From a virus, in IMG/VR virus record IMGVR_UViG_3300028581_000014, positions 1 to 64,000 of that record: DNA of 64,000 nucleotides, one strand, 5' to 3'. The notes under the pieces are model-generated. The model saw nothing but the letters and a program-made list of their open reading frames with translations. It had not been told where the DNA came from and did not search any database. Of this stretch, positions 1-7,713 are shown in pieces. The first letter of the stretch is position 1; the number at the start of each line of letters is the position of its first letter. The position numbers and the translations under genes are program-made.

Positions 1-961
1 GCTCATTAGGGCCATAGTATTCAATTAAAGCTGAATCTGGGATACCAAGTATCAATATCAAGATACTATCGCTTAAACAGCTTGAAAATGACTCAGTTTG
101 TAGATATATATCTGGTATTGAATCCTTATCACAGGGATATGGTATAATAGCGATATCCCTTAAGCCTGTTGATATAAGAATATCATTACGATATTCATCT
201 ATAATGAACGTTAATATATTAGCTTGATTTTCAGCGATAAAACTAAAACCATTACCCATAAATTGATAATCTCGATAATTAACTGGATTAGAAATATTTA
301 ATCCATTACTAAAGGGTATAATAATATTATATAATCCTTCTGTTGTAAATGTCGGTGTAATTACTATGCTATCATTATCACTAGTCCTAAAGTTAAAAAT
401 AGTTGGATTATCTGGACAAATATAAATTATTGGTAAATCATACCATAATGGGCTATCATTAATAGAACCCTTTGTATTATCTAAAAGTATTTCAGTATTA
501 AAACCCACTTGTGAGGGTCTTGTACCATAATCTAAGTTATTAAAATCATACCTACCACTTGTATTGTATTTAATTAACCATTTTCCACGAGGAAAGATAA
601 ATTCTTTTTTAAATGTATATTCAAGTATTGAAATTACATCTTGACTTGGATTTAAACAACCATCGCAATTATTTGAGATATCCCTAATTGATGGTGAATC
701 AATAACACCTTGGAACAACTGTATTAATATATCATTTTTTAATAATGAATCGTAGTTATAAACATTAAATCCGACTGAAACAAGTGAGCTATCACACTCA
801 AGATAAACCCTAATTGTTATTTCATAAGTTGTATCGTTTACGTATTTATAACCAATATCAGCAGTTATTAGATGATTGGCATTTGATTCAATAGGTATCG
901 TTAACCCTATTATGAAGAGTGTTATGATAAACACCAAATGTTTGACTATATCTATAAACAT
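1..961 (-). CDS. Secreted adhesin-like protein, N-terminal part (gene continues beyond the left edge)
   Basis: An open frame runs leftward from ATG at 961 to the window edge without a stop, giving at least 320 residues. Residues 1-28 form a signal peptide (basic start, hydrophobic core, then SNANH). The rest matches the pattern of the N-terminal domain of long Bacteroidetes cell-surface adhesins of the PKD/gliding-motility type: NHLITADIGYKYV...YEITIRVYLECD near the start, a PLWYDLPIIYICPDNP segment mid-way, and DEYRNDILISTGLRD ending in PYPCD. In host proteins these correspond to SHxxGGEIxY..YxITLxxYRDC, PPxYICVNxP and EYRNGxLLxTxRRDF..xPC. The family resemblance is from memory of the motif, not a search. 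It could be an exported phage adhesin, a host-derived morphon or a decoy. It follows a hairpin with a late-type motif at 962-999. Confidence 0.8.
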   Translation of the reverse strand, partial: MFIDIVKHLVFIITLFIIGLTIPIESNANHLITADIGYKYVNDTTYEITIRVYLECDSSLVSVGFNVYNYDSLLKNDILIQLFQGVIDSPSIRDISNNCDGCLNPSQDVISILEYTFKKEFIFPRGKWLIKYNTSGRYDFNNLDYGTRPSQVGFNTEILLDNTKGSINDSPLWYDLPIIYICPDNPTIFNFRTSDNDSIVITPTFTTEGLYNIIIPFSNGLNISNPVNYRDYQFMGNGFSFIAENQANILTFIIDEYRNDILISTGLRDIAIIPYPCDKDSIPDIYLQTESFSSCLSDSILILILGIPDSALIEYYGPNE

Positions 962-999
962 AATGCCAGACTATATAAATAAATATATGTCTGGCATTA
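962..999 (-). promoter_or_regulatory. Inverted repeat abutting the start codon, with a late-type motif in its loop
   Basis: AATGCCAGAC (962-971) and GTCTGGCATT (990-999) are perfect 10-nt inverted arms. The loop holds TATAAATAAATAT on the plus strand, that is ATATTTATTTATA in the reading direction of the adhesin-like gene. The proximal arm touches the ATG at 961. A read-through transcript could fold the start region into a hairpin, while a transcript starting inside the element could not. No U-tract follows, so it is not a typical terminator. Confidence 0.5.
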
Positions 1000-1018
1000 A
1001 TTAAATTAATAATATAAA

Positions 1019-1357
1019 TTATTTAATATTATCTAACCTATTGATAACATCCTTAGAATACCATTCAGTCTCAAACTTAGTTGGGTCCGTTAAGTATTTA
1101 GTTAGCATATAGATTAGTTTATCTGGAGTTTCAATTGCAATACGTTGACAACCAACCCTAACAAGGAACCCAGAACTAATTGGCTCTATTTCTATAGGGC
1201 GCAGAGGTTTAGCTCTATTATCTGGATACCCTTCTCCATCTACAGATTCATCTACAATTTCGTCTGGTGACTCATACTGTCTAGTATTATTTGGTACATC
1301 ATTTCTAACAGAAACTGACCTAAGTACTTCACTGGGATTAATACCTCTTTCGTCCAT
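1019..1357 (-). CDS. Hypothetical phage protein, 112 aa
   Basis: I do not recognise this protein. It has a polar, probably disordered N-terminal half (residues 1-55, rich in D, E, N, P) and a compact C-terminal half containing GFLVRVGCQRIAIE followed by an amphipathic helix (DKLIYMLTKYLTDP). Its start codon overlaps the stop of the upstream clpP gene (both at position 1357), so the two are probably translationally coupled. There is no signal peptide or membrane segment. Confidence 0.8.
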   Translation of the reverse strand: MDERGINPSEVLRSVSVRNDVPNNTRQYESPDEIVDESVDGEGYPDNRAKPLRPIEIEPISSGFLVRVGCQRIAIETPDKLIYMLTKYLTDPTKFETEWYSKDVINRLDNIK

Positions 1358-2073
1358 TATTTTAATTTTTGTTTTTTCTTAGTTATTATATTATCAATAA
1401 TACCATAGGCTTTTGCTTCTTCGGCATTCATCCATAAATCACGTGTTGCATCTAGCTTTACTTGTTCAGGTTCTTTATCGCAATAACTACCAAGCATATC
1501 AAATAATATATTATTATATTTTTCACTTTCGGCCATTGAAACCCTTATATCTTGAATATTACCAGACGCACCTGAAGATACTTGGTGCAACATAACCTTA
1601 CTATATCTAAGACTATAACGTTTACCCTTGGTTCCAGCACCTAACAAGATACTACCCATACTAGCAGCCATACCAGTATTGATTGTAACGATATCTGAAG
1701 CAACGTAATCCATTACGTCCACGATTGATAGGCCAGACTTTACCGAACCGCCTGGAGAATCAATATGCATTGTAACATCTTTATTTTCTAAATTATCCAA
1801 GAACATTAATTGTGCTTGGACAACGGTACTCATTCTATCATTTACTGGTCCAGCCAACCAAATAATACGGTCCATCATCATCCTATCGAATACAGACATT
1901 AGAGTTGCCCTAACTTCTCTTTCTTCCAAGACCATTGGAGTTATAGAATTAAAAACTTGGGGTTTATTATAAAGTTCATTTTGCAATTGTTCCCAATAAT
2001 GCATCTGTAAACTACTAATACCCATATGTTTTATGGCATATTCTGTAAATTCTTCGTAAAAGTTAAAATTCAT
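1357..2073 (-). CDS. clpP: ClpP-like protease subunit
   Basis: This is a 238-residue homologue of the proteolytic subunit of ATP-dependent Clp protease. The active-site triad is complete: Ser138 in GMAASMGS, His163 in MLHQ and Asp212 in TRDLW. Each is exactly 27 positions after E. coli Ser111, His136 and Asp185. The oxyanion-type motif DSPGGSV is at 105-111. The extra N-terminal stretch of about 45 residues is not typical of a ClpP propeptide and could dock to a partner. No Clp ATPase is encoded in this window, so it may use the host ClpX/ClpA. It lies in a leftward run with small unknown genes, downstream of dnaJ. In other phages ClpP-like proteins sometimes act as head-maturation proteases. 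Here no portal or capsid gene is adjacent, so a proteostasis or capsid role cannot be decided. Confidence 0.93.
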   Translation of the reverse strand: MNFNFYEEFTEYAIKHMGISSLQMHYWEQLQNELYNKPQVFNSITPMVLEEREVRATLMSVFDRMMMDRIIWLAGPVNDRMSTVVQAQLMFLDNLENKDVTMHIDSPGGSVKSGLSIVDVMDYVASDIVTINTGMAASMGSILLGAGTKGKRYSLRYSKVMLHQVSSGASGNIQDIRVSMAESEKYNNILFDMLGSYCDKEPEQVKLDATRDLWMNAEEAKAYGIIDNIITKKKQKLK

Positions 2074-2074
2074 A

Positions 2075-2326
2075 TTATTTATTTTCCTCTATGTTAATGT
2101 TTTGCTTCACGTCATACCTATTAAGGGTATATCTTGTTAACGTTCCCAATTTATCATCGGCTTCTGATAACATAGTTAATGCTTCATCAGCATTTTTGTA
2201 AAAGTCACCAGTTGAATGGTCACCAATTCCAACTGAATGATGTGATAATAAATGTAATGTTAATAAAGCCTTGCTTCGTTGAGCTTCTAATTGTGTCCTC
2301 AACATTTCAATTAATAGTTCTTTCAT
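2075..2326 (-). CDS. Hypothetical protein, 83 aa
   Basis: Function is not recognised. The N-terminal 35 residues form a likely amphipathic helix (KELLIEMLRTQLEAQRSKA) followed by a His-rich turn (LLSHHSVGIGDHS). The C-terminal half is again predicted helical. It starts 1 nt upstream of clpP in the same reading direction, so it is co-transcribed with it. Confidence 0.75.
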   Translation of the reverse strand: MKELLIEMLRTQLEAQRSKALLTLHLLSHHSVGIGDHSTGDFYKNADEALTMLSEADDKLGTLTRYTLNRYDVKQNINIEENK

Positions 2327-2332
2327 CGTATA

Positions 2333-2587
2333 TTAGTTTTCAATTTTTGTTATAAAGATTGGCGTAAATTCACCATGCCAACCACCTACGATATTAAAGT
2401 AATAGAATTCCCAAGCTTCCTCGTCAGTCATGCCGTCACGATTAACCATAATAGATATAATCTTCTCAACATCATACGCAACAACAGGGCCTAAGTTGAT
2501 TCGCTCTGCCATACCGATGATTGCATCATCGAACCCATCACATAATAAGGCTTCTGGGTTTATTTCAGCTATTTCTTCTCCTATCAT
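2333..2587 (-). CDS. Hypothetical acidic protein, 84 aa
   Basis: This is a small acidic protein with the pattern DGMTDEEAWEFYYFNIVGGWHGEFTP near its C-terminus, a segment I associate with uncharacterised proteins seen in many large phages. No catalytic motif, signal peptide or membrane segment is visible. It is packed 6 nt from the preceding gene and 3 nt from the next, within the clpP operon. Confidence 0.78.
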   Translation of the reverse strand: MIGEEIAEINPEALLCDGFDDAIIGMAERINLGPVVAYDVEKIISIMVNRDGMTDEEAWEFYYFNIVGGWHGEFTPIFITKIEN

Positions 2588-2590
2588 AAC

Positions 2591-3031
2591 TTAAATTATA
2601 TGTTCGGCTTCAACAGCATCTGATTCTTCTTGTTGGTAAAGAGCCTCAACTGATAATCTTAATACGTTAACGGCATCAATACCAAACCTCTGAACAACAC
2701 CAGAGTGTTCAATAACATCTGGCTTAACGATGCTTAATTTCTCTTTCTCTAGGTCGTAATTAACATACGCTAATGCTTGGTGTGCAACAATTTCTTTTTG
2801 CTCAGGTGTTAATTGGTCAAAGATTGTTTCATTTATTGTTATGATTACATCATCACCAGTTCTATGTTTATGTATTGGATTTGCCAATACTGGATGATAT
2901 AGTTTCTTAGCGGTGTTATCCGCAAGAATAATAACCGTTATACCGTTTTGTCTTAGTAAGGTTGTGTCAATTACACGATTAAAGATTTGTAAGGTGTCTT
3001 CAAAGGGTTCTACGAATGTTCTTCTAGCCAT
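2591..3031 (-). CDS. Hypothetical protein, 146 aa, possibly a degenerate metallopeptidase-like fold
   Basis: The first gene of the clpP operon, preceded by a host-type promoter at 3069-3099. Residues around 90-105 read LTPEQKEIVAHQALAYV, which resembles the HExxH helix of small phage metallopeptidase-like proteins, but the catalytic Glu is absent (AHQAL in place of HEL). The remainder is a mixed alpha/beta protein (TVIILADNTAKKLYHPV, DDVIITINETIFDQL). The peptidase link is a weak inference; treat the protein as of unknown function. Confidence 0.78.
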   Translation of the reverse strand: MARRTFVEPFEDTLQIFNRVIDTTLLRQNGITVIILADNTAKKLYHPVLANPIHKHRTGDDVIITINETIFDQLTPEQKEIVAHQALAYVNYDLEKEKLSIVKPDVIEHSGVVQRFGIDAVNVLRLSVEALYQQEESDAVEAEHII

Positions 3032-3068
3032 TTTGTTTTTTTTTTATGGTTTCTATTATTTTATACCA

Positions 3069-3099
3069 CAAAGATACTATTTAAATCAATAGACCACAA
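3069..3099 (-). promoter_or_regulatory. Host-type Bacteroidota promoter for the clpP operon
   Basis: On the minus strand TTG (3097-3099) is followed after 20 nt by TATCTTTG (3069-3076), matching the Bacteroidota -33/-7 consensus TTG and TAnnTTTG. The first gene starts at 3031. Confidence 0.75.
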
Positions 3100-3112
3100 G
3101 TATTTTAGAATT

Positions 3113-4084
3113 TTATTCTAGATTTTTTAATCGCTCAATTAATGACCGTTCTTCATCGCTAATTTCTTTAGGAACTTGAAGGTCTATGGTGATAATTAAG
3201 TCACCACGCTTTGAGCTACGCAATGGTATCATACCCTTACCTACTACCTTAAAATTGGTCCCAACGTTACTATACTCTGGTATATTAACTCTAATCTTAG
3301 CACCATCGATGGTTGTTATATCTACCTTATCACCCAAGACCAATTGTGGATATTTCAACTTAACATTCATTCTCAAATCGTTACCATTCCTAGTAAATGT
3401 CTTATGTTGTTGTTCTTTGACACCAATGATTAAATCACCAGCTATTCCACCCCTAACTGAGTTACCTAACCCAGACATAACGAAAGCCATACCATCTAAT
3501 ATACCTGTTGGTATTTCAACATTAACGGTTTCTTCAACACCAACAACACCAGAACCATGACAACCACCACATGCATCCTTATATGTTGAACCTATTCCTT
3601 CACAATCATGACAAACGACAATAGTTTCATACATACCAATAATCGTTTGAATTGATTGACGAAGTGAACCACGACCATGACAAGTATTACAAGTTGACTT
3701 ACCAGTACCACCAAGACCAGTGCAAACATTACAATTAATTTTCCTATGGTATTTTTCTTGTTTGGTTACACCAATATAGGCTTCTTCTAATGTTATGGTA
3801 ACCAATAGACGTATGTTTTCACCAGTTCTTTGTGGTTGTCTATAAAAACCACCCATATTTCTTGCCCCATCATGACCAAATTGGTCATAGACTTGTTTCT
3901 TTTCTGAATTAGATAAGGTTTCATATGCTTCGGAAGCTTCTTTAAACATACCCTCAGCACTAGCATCATCTGGGTTCTTATCAGGGTGATACTTTAGCGC
4001 CAGCTTTCTATAAGCTTTCTTTATTTCATCAGCTGAAGCATCTTTATTGATACCTAATACCTCATAATAATCTTTCTTAGCCAT
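3113..4084 (-). CDS. dnaJ: DnaJ-type co-chaperone (Hsp40)
   Basis: A 323-residue DnaJ homologue. The J domain is at 1-70 with the invariant HPD at residues 33-35, which stimulates DnaK ATPase. A very short Gly/Phe stretch follows. The zinc-binding region has all four CxxCxGxG motifs (Cys pairs at 118/121, 132/135, 158/161 and 172/175). The C-terminal substrate-binding domain runs from about 185 to 310. It is about 50 residues shorter than E. coli DnaJ, mostly in the G/F linker. No DnaK or GrpE is present here, so it presumably works with host DnaK, perhaps in replication-complex remodelling or virion protein folding. It has its own host-type promoter (4105-4135). Confidence 0.95.
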   Translation of the reverse strand: MAKKDYYEVLGINKDASADEIKKAYRKLALKYHPDKNPDDASAEGMFKEASEAYETLSNSEKKQVYDQFGHDGARNMGGFYRQPQRTGENIRLLVTITLEEAYIGVTKQEKYHRKINCNVCTGLGGTGKSTCNTCHGRGSLRQSIQTIIGMYETIVVCHDCEGIGSTYKDACGGCHGSGVVGVEETVNVEIPTGILDGMAFVMSGLGNSVRGGIAGDLIIGVKEQQHKTFTRNGNDLRMNVKLKYPQLVLGDKVDITTIDGAKIRVNIPEYSNVGTNFKVVGKGMIPLRSSKRGDLIITIDLQVPKEISDEERSLIERLKNLE

Positions 4085-4104
4085 AATTAATGTTTATTTT
4101 ACCA

Positions 4105-4135
4105 CAAAGGTAAGTATATTTTATTAGAAAACCAA
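4105..4135 (-). promoter_or_regulatory. Host-type Bacteroidota promoter for dnaJ
   Basis: Minus strand TTG (4133-4135), 20-nt spacer, TACCTTTG (4105-4112). The dnaJ start codon at 4084 lies about 20 nt beyond the -7 element. Confidence 0.8.
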
Positions 4136-4141
4136 ATTTAA

Positions 4142-4798
4142 ATGGAGTACAGGGTGATTTTAGTAAGTAATGGTGTTTATAAAAAAACACTACATAGGTG
4201 TAAGACTAGAGAAACTGCATTTATTAACTTTAATCGGATAAAATCTCAAAATAAGGTATTATATCCGCAAAAATTCATCAATACCAATGGCATTATACCA
4301 GTTAAGTATGAAATATTCATCACCAAGCCAACAGAAGAAGGTGATACCTTCAGAATGCTACGAGATGATTATGGTAGGTTATATACCGAGAAACCGATTG
4401 GTGATTGGACCATACTACACTCACAACCATTTGATATTGAGGAGACATTCTGGATATATGGGTATAACCCTAAGAAGGTTAGACCAAATATAAGTGAAAT
4501 CGTTAAACGACTAATGATTGGTGCTCATTCAACTAAGATGGTTAAACAAGTAATCGTTGTTCATAATAAATTAATCATTTATAATGAAGACCAGTTTGAT
4601 ATGGTAATATGTAAGAACCTATTGGATGCTCAGCGATTACACCATACGCTGGCTAAGATTGTTAATAAGCAAAAGATTAAGAGCTTATTATTCATGGGTA
4701 CCGCAAGCAAAGCCACTATCGGTATTCTCTATGATTTGATTCATGAAAAGACAAAATGGCCTTATACCAAGATACGAAGACGTACAACAAGACCTTAA
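4142..4798 (+). CDS. Hypothetical protein, 218 aa, opposite strand
   Basis: One of the few rightward genes, divergent from dnaJ and converging with the tail-tube-like gene (4-nt overlap at 4795-4798). The protein is basic (many K and R, C-terminus KIRRRTTRP). It has a beta-rich N-terminal half and a helical second half (NLLDAQRLHHTLAKIVNKQKIK). No catalytic motif is recognised. The basic tail could suggest nucleic-acid binding, but this is an inference. The A/T-rich 57-nt gap with dnaJ must hold its promoter; I do not see a clear consensus there. Confidence 0.75.
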   Translation: MEYRVILVSNGVYKKTLHRCKTRETAFINFNRIKSQNKVLYPQKFINTNGIIPVKYEIFITKPTEEGDTFRMLRDDYGRLYTEKPIGDWTILHSQPFDIEETFWIYGYNPKKVRPNISEIVKRLMIGAHSTKMVKQVIVVHNKLIIYNEDQFDMVICKNLLDAQRLHHTLAKIVNKQKIKSLLFMGTASKATIGILYDLIHEKTKWPYTKIRRRTTRP

Positions 4799-5232
4799 TA
4801 TATATGGGCTGATTTACCAACTGATAATGCTAATGTTATCTTGGCTATCGAATCATCTTTCATTGAAAGATATCCAAAATGGACCTTGTTAGTTTTACAA
4901 TCACTAATTGACCATTTTTCTATAACAACACCTGTTGGGTCAAGCAGTTCTAATATTATATCCATGGGTTTATTGACCTCAATCATTTTATAGATTGCAC
5001 TTGATGCCGATGGACCTATAGGGTCGTTAAATACTAACACCAAATCATCATAGACACGTTTGGTCCAGAGTGTTTTACCAAAGATACTATATCTCTTGAT
5101 TTGATAGCTAGGTCTAGAAGCAGACGCTAACCACCATTGTTGTATGCCATACTCACTTGGAAAAGTAATTAACCAACGGTTATTTCTTTTAGGTTCGTAA
5201 AATAAAGGCATTTTTTCTAATGCTGTAGCCAT
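4795..5232 (-). CDS. Probable tail tube protein (gp19-like)
   Basis: A 145-residue protein with the layout of T4 gp19-like tail tube subunits: an N-terminal sentence of the form EPKRNNRWLITFP, then a segment of the type SASRPSYQIKRYSIFG, a central DDLVLVFNDPI and a C-terminal strand pair ending in KITLALSVG. Tube proteins polymerise into the rigid inner tube of contractile tails. It is the last gene of a five-gene operon of overlapping or closely spaced genes (4795-6580). No sheath gene is visible in the window, so the call rests on sequence pattern alone. Confidence 0.55.
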   Translation of the reverse strand: MATALEKMPLFYEPKRNNRWLITFPSEYGIQQWWLASASRPSYQIKRYSIFGKTLWTKRVYDDLVLVFNDPIGPSASSAIYKMIEVNKPMDIILELLDPTGVVIEKWSISDCKTNKVHFGYLSMKDDSIAKITLALSVGKSAHIY

Positions 5233-5420
5233 TATATGTATAGGTTTTCCAGTCTTTTGATAATGATACCTATCTTGGCATTATTTTCATCAATTATTTT
5301 TTGTATTTGTGGTGGTATATTCAATACGTATTGGCTTCTAAGCCTAGAGTTAGCTAATTGTAGTGCATCACTTTCACGTAGATATTGGTCGTATAGTCTA
5401 CCTTTTTCTTGGTTTGTCAT
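5232..5420 (-). CDS. Hypothetical protein, 62 aa
   Basis: A small, mainly helical protein (KGRLYDQYLRESDALQLANS, then a second helix NAKIGIIIKRLENLYI). Its stop codon region overlaps the start of the tail-tube-like gene at 5232, indicating coupling. Function is unknown; a small virion or assembly factor is possible from context. Confidence 0.7.
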   Translation of the reverse strand: MTNQEKGRLYDQYLRESDALQLANSRLRSQYVLNIPPQIQKIIDENNAKIGIIIKRLENLYI

Positions 5421-5422
5421 AA

Positions 5423-5980
5423 CTAGTTTGGATAATTTAATATTGTTATTTCTTGAGTTAACATATCTTCAGTTATAACTCTTATATTTGGGTTAGCTAA
5501 AGCCTCATTATACTCATCACTACCAACTAGTAAACATTGCATTTTCATTTCAGTATAGCTTGATGGTATAATATATAAACTATCAAAACCATTAGTTACT
5601 TTAGGACCTTCTTCTAATTTTACTTCTTCAATGGTTAACACCATATTTGATGATTTTAACTTTTCGAACATTGGGTCATGGTGTGAAACTAATATTTCGT
5701 CAAGACGTACTGTATCATCAACTACAACTTCCATACTATTCAACTTAAACGTATTATCTTTAACTTTACTAAAATATGCAAGTTCTTGTAGTAATAATAA
5801 CATCTTTGGATGAACTCTTAACTGATTATCACCACCTCTAAATATTTTACTATATATTCGATTTGATGCTTGGTTTATACGAGTCAACAATGTTTGGTTC
5901 CAGTATTCTTGTGTGTATGGGTTATTATGAATTCTATCATCCTTCCAACCTAAATAATCCCACTTTATTTGTTCTTCCAT
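5423..5980 (-). CDS. Hypothetical protein, 185 aa, possible virion protein
   Basis: Not recognised with confidence. The middle (HPKMLLLLQELAYF, then NSMEVVVDDTVRLDEILVSH, then GFDSLYIIPSSYTEMKMQCLLVG) has the rhythm of the C-terminal part of HK97-fold coat-like proteins, where a helix is followed by strand pairs and a PP/Y motif. This is a weak structural analogy only. It lies in the same operon as the tail-tube-like gene. Confidence 0.72.
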   Translation of the reverse strand: MEEQIKWDYLGWKDDRIHNNPYTQEYWNQTLLTRINQASNRIYSKIFRGGDNQLRVHPKMLLLLQELAYFSKVKDNTFKLNSMEVVVDDTVRLDEILVSHHDPMFEKLKSSNMVLTIEEVKLEEGPKVTNGFDSLYIIPSSYTEMKMQCLLVGSDEYNEALANPNIRVITEDMLTQEITILNYPN

Positions 5981-5988
5981 ATATTAAA

Positions 5989-6327
5989 TTAATCGCATTG
6001 GCAGTTCCCGTTAGGGTTATTACCACATTCACATGGCTTTGGTTCACTGGTTGGCTCTTCGACCACTTCAGTCTCAATTGAGAAGCTTTTCTTGATATCC
6101 TCTACCAGTCTATTGATTTCGGCCATATCTGTTTCAGCCACTTGAACTGGATTAATACACTCAACTCGCTCAGTGCCAGTTGTTGGTAGGAAAAACGCTA
6201 AAGCGTTAGCATTCTTAACTAAAAGCATTTGATTAATTGAATCAGCGAATGGTTTAATTATTTCTGGATTACGCATCAACTCTGAGTCCAGGTAAAAAAC
6301 GATTATTAAAGGATAATTATTTTGCAT
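5989..6327 (-). CDS. Hypothetical protein with a C-terminal cysteine cluster, 112 aa
   Basis: Residues 1-75 look like a small alpha/beta domain beginning YPLIIVFYLDSEL. A Glu/Pro linker leads to a C-terminal cysteine cluster, CECGNNPNGNCQC, which could bind a metal. The start overlaps the upstream gene by 11 nt. A similar terminal cysteine cluster ends the protein at 10128-10853. Function is unknown. Confidence 0.75.
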   Translation of the reverse strand: MQNNYPLIIVFYLDSELMRNPEIIKPFADSINQMLLVKNANALAFFLPTTGTERVECINPVQVAETDMAEINRLVEDIKKSFSIETEVVEEPTSEPKPCECGNNPNGNCQCD

Positions 6328-6580
6328 TTTGTATTTGTTTATCTTGTATTTTAATCTCTGTTATTATATCCTCAATATTGATTGAGGGTCTATTATCATT
6401 AATGAAAAATTTAACCAATAATTCATTAACACGTTCTTTTTTAGCCACCTCACCAATTTCAGTATAGGCTGATACACAAATATCATTTAATATTACACTT
6501 ATTAAGTATTCAGAGATTGTTTTATTTTTAAATAATTTACTCTTAAATACATCAATTTCTTTTATTATTATTTTTCCCAT
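6317..6580 (-). CDS. Hypothetical protein, 87 aa
   Basis: First gene of the 4795-6580 operon. It is an all-helical, Ile/Glu/Lys-rich protein with no recognisable motif. Upstream on the minus strand there is a TTGAC (near 6610) but no clear TAnnTTTG, so the promoter is uncertain. Confidence 0.7.
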   Translation of the reverse strand: MGKIIIKEIDVFKSKLFKNKTISEYLISVILNDICVSAYTEIGEVAKKERVNELLVKFFINDNRPSINIEDIITEIKIQDKQIQNAK

Positions 6581-6617
6581 ACTTAAATTTACAGTAAAAT
6601 TTTATAATAGTCAAGTC

Positions 6618-6650
6618 TAAAAATAATAAAGGGGCGATTTGCCCCTTCAT
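6618..6650 (-). terminator. Intrinsic terminator after the DUF2828 relic
   Basis: AAGGGGC (6629-6635) pairs with GCCCCTT (6641-6647) around a 5-nt loop. In the minus direction it is followed by TTTATTATTTTT. It lies 25 nt past the stop of the relic, so it is probably the original terminator of the DUF2828 gene. Confidence 0.75.
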
Positions 6651-6671
6651 CATTTTTAAAAACAACTAAAA

Positions 6672-6794
6672 TTATACTCTAACAGCTTGATACCTTTCGC
6701 TATCAACGACTGTCATCATCATACTATATGGTGACATTTCTTTTCCAGCTAATAGGCTGGTAAGGATTGACGGAGAAAACCCTGAAATCAACAT
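6672..6794 (-). pseudogene. Relic: second copy of the 3' end of the DUF2828/vWA gene
   Basis: Reading leftward from 6794, 40 codons end in TAA at 6672-6674. The last 38 residues align without gaps to the last 38 residues of the intact gene at 7728-9155; I count 25 identities, including the blocks LLAGKEM and MMM. There is no upstream part of the gene here. The copy lies just beyond the inserted endonuclease cassette, which suggests the displaced original 3' end of the target gene. A short ATG at 6794 exists, but independent function is unlikely. Confidence 0.85.
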
Positions 6795-6874
6795 ATTATT
6801 TATTATTTTTTTTAAATATACTACTTTTATACTACTTTTCTAAAATATTATGATAATTATATTAAAGAAGAATT

Positions 6875-7030
6875 ATGAGTAAAAATAAATTACCAACAGA
6901 AGAAACTAAAATAAAACTTAGTATCACATTATCTAGGGAATTAAATAATAAACTAGATAATCTTTCAGGAAATAAATCAAAATTAATAGAGTCAATTTTA
7001 TTAAAATATATCAACAAATGGAAAAATTAA
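6875..7030 (+). CDS. Ribbon-helix-helix DNA-binding protein, 51 aa
   Basis: A small gene from ATG 6875 to TAA 7030. Residues 12-45 fit the CopG/Arc ribbon-helix-helix pattern: a strand IKLSITLS, helix RELNNKLDNLS, the turn GNKS and helix KLIESILLKYI. Such proteins dimerise and repress by inserting the strand in the major groove. Its 3' end overlaps the start of the GIY-YIG endonuclease gene by 13 nt (7018-7030), so the two are one transcript. It may repress the endonuclease, autoregulate the cassette or help the endonuclease find DNA; these are inferences. Confidence 0.8.
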   Translation: MSKNKLPTEETKIKLSITLSRELNNKLDNLSGNKSKLIESILLKYINKWKN

Positions 7031-7713
7031 CATACATATATACTCTATCAGACCCTATTACTGACGTAGTAAAATATATTGGTAAAACAACTAACCCTAA
7101 AGATAGATTAAGATGTCATATTAAAGATGCTAAGACTAATAGACGCAATAATTTATCGTGTAATTGGATTAAATCATTATTAAAAAATAATTTAGAGCCT
7201 AAAATGGATATTATAGACGAAATATATGGTCCGTGGGAGTGGTTAGAAATATATTGGATAGCACAATTTAAAACATGGGGTTTTACTCTTAAAAATATTA
7301 CTGAAGGTGGTGATTATAACCCCATGTCAAACCCATTATCTAGACAAAAATTATCTGAAAAACTCAAAGGGGTTCCTAAAAGCCAAGAACATAAAGATAA
7401 AGTATCTAAGGCTAAACTAGGTGTTCATGTCCATTCTGAAGAACAAAAGAAAAAATATAGTGAAGAAAATAGTGGTAATAAAAATTCAATGTATGGTAAA
7501 AAACATAATATTGAAAGTTTAAAAAAAATGAAACAACCAGTACTACAATATACTTTAGATGGTGATTTTATTAAAGAATGGGGGTCAGCTGTGGATATAG
7601 AACGTGAAAATCATGGTATGTTAGCTAAAAGTATCAACAGATGTGCAAAAGGTAGTAGAGAAACTGCTTATGGTTTTAAATGGGTGTATAAAAATTTAAA
7701 AGGAAGAGGTTGA
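7018..7713 (+). CDS. GIY-YIG homing endonuclease with NUMOD modules
   Basis: A 231-residue free-standing homing endonuclease. The GIY-YIG nuclease domain (residues 5-100) shows TYIYTL, VKYIGKT, the catalytic Arg at about 30 and the metal-binding Glu at about 77 in EWLEIYWI. Residues about 108-165 contain NUMOD3-type repeats (SRQKLSEKLKG, NKNSMYGKKHN). The C-terminus (about 175-225) is a NUMOD1/IENR1 helix-turn-helix module (VLQYTLDGDFIKEWGSAVDI...GFKWVY). It is inserted in opposite orientation between the intact DUF2828 gene and a relic of that gene's 3' end, so DUF2828 is the likely target. It follows the overlapping RHH gene. Confidence 0.93.
   Translation: MEKLTYIYTLSDPITDVVKYIGKTTNPKDRLRCHIKDAKTNRRNNLSCNWIKSLLKNNLEPKMDIIDEIYGPWEWLEIYWIAQFKTWGFTLKNITEGGDYNPMSNPLSRQKLSEKLKGVPKSQEHKDKVSKAKLGVHVHSEEQKKKYSEENSGNKNSMYGKKHNIESLKKMKQPVLQYTLDGDFIKEWGSAVDIERENHGMLAKSINRCAKGSRETAYGFKWVYKNLKGRG

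Noticed and set aside
962-999. Intrinsic terminator
   Set aside because: The stem is fair, but no run of T follows in either direction; the arm touches a start codon instead.
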